A stretch of 8,587 nt of DNA from Spirochaetaceae bacterium (GTDB taxonomy: Bacteria; Spirochaetota; Spirochaetia; Treponematales; Breznakiellaceae), in the NCBI GenBank assembly GCA_031256815.1, contig JAIRPU010000050.1, positions 1 through 8,587 on the forward strand, given 5' to 3'. The position numbers and the translations under genes are program-made. The notes below the pieces were generated by a model. It was not told the DNA's origin. It made no database searches and saw only the letters and a list, made by a program, of their open reading frames with translations. Below are positions 7,679-8,587 of the stretch, one piece after another; the stretch's first letter is position 1, and the number at the start of each line of letters is the position of its first letter.

Positions 7679-7739
7679 ATTCAATTCTGGCAATATCCAG
7701 AGCTTTTTTCAAGAGGCCGCGCAGCAGATTCAGCAATTC
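7671..7739 (-). other. Short upstream frame, possible leader peptide or gene remnant
   Basis: The minus-strand frame ending with TAA at 7673-7671 reads ELLNLLRGLLKKALDIARIEYA, an amphipathic protein-like segment. Its stop overlaps the ATG of the 601-residue gene by 8 bases (ATGCGTAA), a typical coupling arrangement. Upstream, the frame runs into the hairpin array, where the translation becomes low-complexity. It could be the surviving 3' end of a gene whose front was lost to the repeat region, a short leader peptide starting at TTG 7736, or chance. Confidence 0.25.
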
Positions 7740-7742
7740 CGA

Positions 7743-7748
7743 ATTATA
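7743..7748 (-). promoter_or_regulatory. Perfect -10 box upstream of the 601-residue gene
   Basis: TATAAT occurs on the minus strand at 7748-7743, 64 bases before the preferred ATG. No TTGACA-like -35 is found at 16-18 bases spacing, where the sequence is GC-rich. This is a candidate promoter for the unknown gene plus hisD, with limited support. Confidence 0.35.
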
Positions 7749-7789
7749 GAAAACTGATGAAGCGGCGTGGGTGGTGTAAACGCGCTTAG

Positions 7790-7928
7790 CGCAGGGCGGG
7801 GCGTGAGGTGGACGTGCGCCGCCGGCCTCTACCGGAAGCCGAAATCCGCTGGACAACAGTTGAAGTATAGCTGCCGCCTGTGGCGGCAGCCTGCGAAACC
7901 GCTACGCGTTTTCGCAGGGCGGGGCGTG
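7790..7928 (+). repeat. 16-bp direct repeat pair
   Basis: The sequence cgcagggcggggcgtg occurs at 7790-7805 and again, identical, at 7913-7928, with starts 123 bases apart. Each copy directly follows or overlaps a palindrome (GCGC-TTA-GCGC; the 7890-7918 hairpin) and is followed by a GGTGG-rich segment, so the repeated unit may be longer and degenerate. Confidence 0.75.
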
Positions 7929-7938
7929 TGGGTGGGGG
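7917..7938 (+). other. Canonical G-quadruplex motif
   Basis: The plus strand reads GGG-C-GGGG-CGTGT-GGG-T-GGGGG. This is four G-tracts of three or more with loops of 1, 5 and 1 bases, which satisfies the standard G3+N1-7 pattern. It lies at the edge of two hairpins of the array. Folding and function are inferred from the pattern only. Confidence 0.75.
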
Positions 7939-8196
7939 CGTGGTTCTGCTTTGCACGAAAAGCAGACCCACGCCTGCGAGAATGCAGCCGCTTCGCGGCA
8001 TTCATCGACTACCCGCAAAAGCGCATAGCGCTTTTGCGGGCTACACCGCGCTTCGCGCGGCGCTTATCGCCCTATCGCCTCACAACGCTTCGCGTTGCGA
8101 AACGGCAGGACATGGAAAACAAGGCCGGGTTAGGCAGCCCGCGCGAAGCGTGGCCGCCCCCGCGCGAAAGCGCACCACACTTTCGCGCGGGCATAA

Positions 8197-8231
8197 AAGA
8201 CAATAAAAATCTTATTGATTTTTATTGTCTT
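8197..8231. repeat. AT-rich 14-bp perfect hairpin
   Basis: Bases 8197-8210 pair perfectly with 8218-8231 around a 7-base loop (cttattg). The right arm ends in a U-rich stretch when read as plus-strand RNA, so it could act as a terminator insulating the downstream promoter from leftward-region transcription. It could equally be only a repeat: the right-arm sequence recurs at 8255-8271. Confidence 0.7.
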
Positions 8232-8271
8232 CCTATTTCCTGTTACATCACTAAGATTTTTTATTGTCTTC
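8217..8271 (+). repeat. Direct repeat of gatttttattgtcttc
   Basis: The 16-base sequence at 8217-8232 recurs at 8255-8271 with one extra T. The second copy is preceded by ctaa, matching the inverted copy at 8197-8213 (taagattttt on the minus strand). That makes three related copies, one inverted and two direct, just upstream of the promoter at 8315. Confidence 0.75.
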
Positions 8272-8314
8272 AAATTTTCCAAATTTCCTATTCCCAAATT
8301 TCCTTATTTTCCCC

Positions 8315-8343
8315 TTGCCTTTTTCTACTTCATGTGTTATATT
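8315..8343 (+). promoter_or_regulatory. Sigma-70-type promoter for the poly-C lipoprotein gene
   Basis: TTGCCT (8315-8320) and TATATT (8338-8343) are separated by exactly 17 bases. Transcription would start near 8350, leaving a leader of about 93 bases before the ATG. The DNA just upstream (8272-8315) is pyrimidine-rich, with three aaattt(t)cc repeats at 8272, 8281 and 8296. Confidence 0.7.
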
Positions 8344-8350
8344 ATAAATA

Positions 8351-8436
8351 TGCGGCAAGGCTTTAGTTCCATGCCGTAAATACATTTTAAAAGGCGGCAA
8401 TGCCACAGTAGCCAAGGCAAAACCCGCCTGGAGGAG
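8351..8436 (+). promoter_or_regulatory. Structured 5' leader and strong Shine-Dalgarno
   Basis: The predicted transcript begins with a 7-bp hairpin (8351-8357/8372-8378, one G-U pair). A second, nested structure pairs 8392-8397 with 8424-8429, with an inner 4-bp stem at 8401-8404/8416-8419. The outer stem ends directly against the GGAGGAG Shine-Dalgarno (8430-8436), which is 6 bases from the ATG at 8443. No known riboswitch class is recognised. Confidence 0.45.
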
Positions 8437-8442
8437 AATAAT

Positions 8443-8587
8443 ATGGCAGTTAATTTGGTTACCTTATCCCCCCCCCCCCGTGCAATGCGGTTGGAAGGTT
8501 GGGGCGCGTTTAACAAACGCGGGGTTTTTTACGGCGTTTGCCGTTTTGGGTTTAGCGGGTTTTGCCGGTTGTAAAATTTCCGGCGAG
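8443..8587 (+). CDS. Putative phase-variable lipoprotein, 5' end (OFF in this sequence)
   Basis: The start is well supported: promoter at 8315-8343, GGAGGAG Shine-Dalgarno and ATG at 8443. As drawn, the frame (MAVNLVTLSPPPRAMRL...) stops at TAA 8572-8574 after 43 codons. The run of 12 C at 8468-8479 lies at codons 9-13. Removing one C, or adding two, shifts into a frame open to the window end. It reads MAVNLVTLSPPPV, then a stretch with K18 and R22, then the hydrophobic core AGFFTAFAVLGLAGFAG and a Cys at 43 (FAGC, followed by KISGE). That is a lipoprotein signal peptide with a relaxed, spirochaete-like lipobox. With 13 C the frame stops after 23 codons. A GTG at 8480 is in the lipoprotein frame but has only the C run before it. 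The mature protein lies outside the window, so its function is unknown. An error in homopolymer length would give the same picture. Confidence 0.7.
8468..8479 (+). repeat. Homopolymeric C12 tract inside the coding start
   Basis: Twelve consecutive C residues lie 25 bases downstream of the ATG at 8443. I saw no other G or C run close to this length in the window. Tracts of this length slip readily during replication. Lengths of 8, 11 or 14 would put the downstream signal-peptide frame in register with the ATG. Confidence 0.95.

Larger units (their letters stand above)
7780..8191. repeat. Array of about nine GC-rich perfect or near-perfect hairpins
   Basis: Successive inverted repeats with short loops fill this stretch. 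They are: 7782-7785/7789-7792 (4 bp, loop TTA); 7870-7878/7882-7890 (9 bp, loop TGT); 7890-7898/7910-7918 (9 bp); 7937-7952/7959-7974 (16 bp, one mismatch, 6-base loop); 7987-7991/7995-7999 (5 bp, loop TTC); 8012-8024/8028-8040 (13 bp, loop ATA); 8046-8051/8055-8060 (6 bp, loop TTC); 8083-8088/8092-8097 (6 bp, loop TTC); 8159-8170/8180-8191 (12 bp, 9-base loop). Three share the core cgcTTCgcg or gcTTCgc. Long frames cross the region on both strands but translate to low-complexity Arg/Ala/Pro protein, as expected of palindromic GC-rich DNA, so I treat it as non-coding. Confidence 0.8.

Noticed and set aside
7679..7693. TTG start for the 601-residue gene
   Set aside because: It adds only five residues before the natural membrane anchor, and a TTG start is less likely than the ATG at 7678; neither has a good Shine-Dalgarno, so this stays a mild preference.
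7780..8191. CRISPR array
   Set aside because: The palindromes differ in sequence and spacing; there is no repeated 24-37 bp unit with constant-length unique spacers, and no cas gene.
7767..8366. 199-residue plus-strand ORF across the repeat region
   Set aside because: Its first two thirds are translated palindromes (Arg/Ala/Pro-rich) and the rest is pyrimidine-rich DNA; no ribosome site, no recognisable motif, and competing long frames exist on both strands.
8443..8574. Genuine 43-residue peptide gene as drawn
   Set aside because: After the C tract the drawn frame has no coding-like features, whereas the -1 frame gives a complete lipoprotein signal, so the short product is more likely the OFF-state by-product.

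Overview
The window looks like a piece of a spirochaete chromosome, most likely Treponema or a close relative. The main evidence is the FliG protein, which reads along its full length like the treponemal flagellar switch protein as I remember it. The small overlapping operons and the lipoprotein-style gene at the right end fit this. No database search was possible, so the genus is an inference.

Layout, left to right. Positions 1-135 hold the last 44 codons of an unrecognised plus-strand gene. A tight minus-strand operon faces it across a 116-bp gap and runs leftward from about 3400: tRNA-Pro(UGG), then xth (exonuclease III), yciO (YrdC/Sua5 family) and cls (cardiolipin synthase, two HKD motifs). 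The three protein genes overlap by 8 and 4 bases, and xth starts 20 bases after the tRNA. A good promoter sits just upstream of the tRNA. Next, also on the minus strand, is fliG as a stand-alone gene with its own near-consensus promoter. It is followed by a two-gene unit made of a 601-residue unknown membrane-anchored protein and hisD (histidinol dehydrogenase), separated by 3 bases.

From about 7700 to 8440 there is no credible protein gene. This 0.75-kb region is the most unusual part of the window. It holds a dense chain of GC-rich perfect hairpins, mostly with 3-base loops (about 7780-8191), a canonical four-tract G-quadruplex motif (7917-7938), a 16-bp direct repeat, and an AT-rich element present in three copies (one inverted, two direct; 8197-8271). 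A pyrimidine-rich tract and a well-formed promoter (8315-8343) follow.

That promoter drives a plus-strand gene with a strong Shine-Dalgarno sequence and an ATG at 8443. A run of 12 C residues (8468-8479) begins nine codons into it. As drawn, the reading frame stops after 43 codons. With 11 C, the frame runs open to the window end and spells a lipoprotein signal peptide with a lipobox cysteine. The simplest reading is a phase-variable surface lipoprotein captured in the OFF state, next to a G4- and hairpin-rich region. A homopolymer-length sequencing error cannot be excluded from one sequence.
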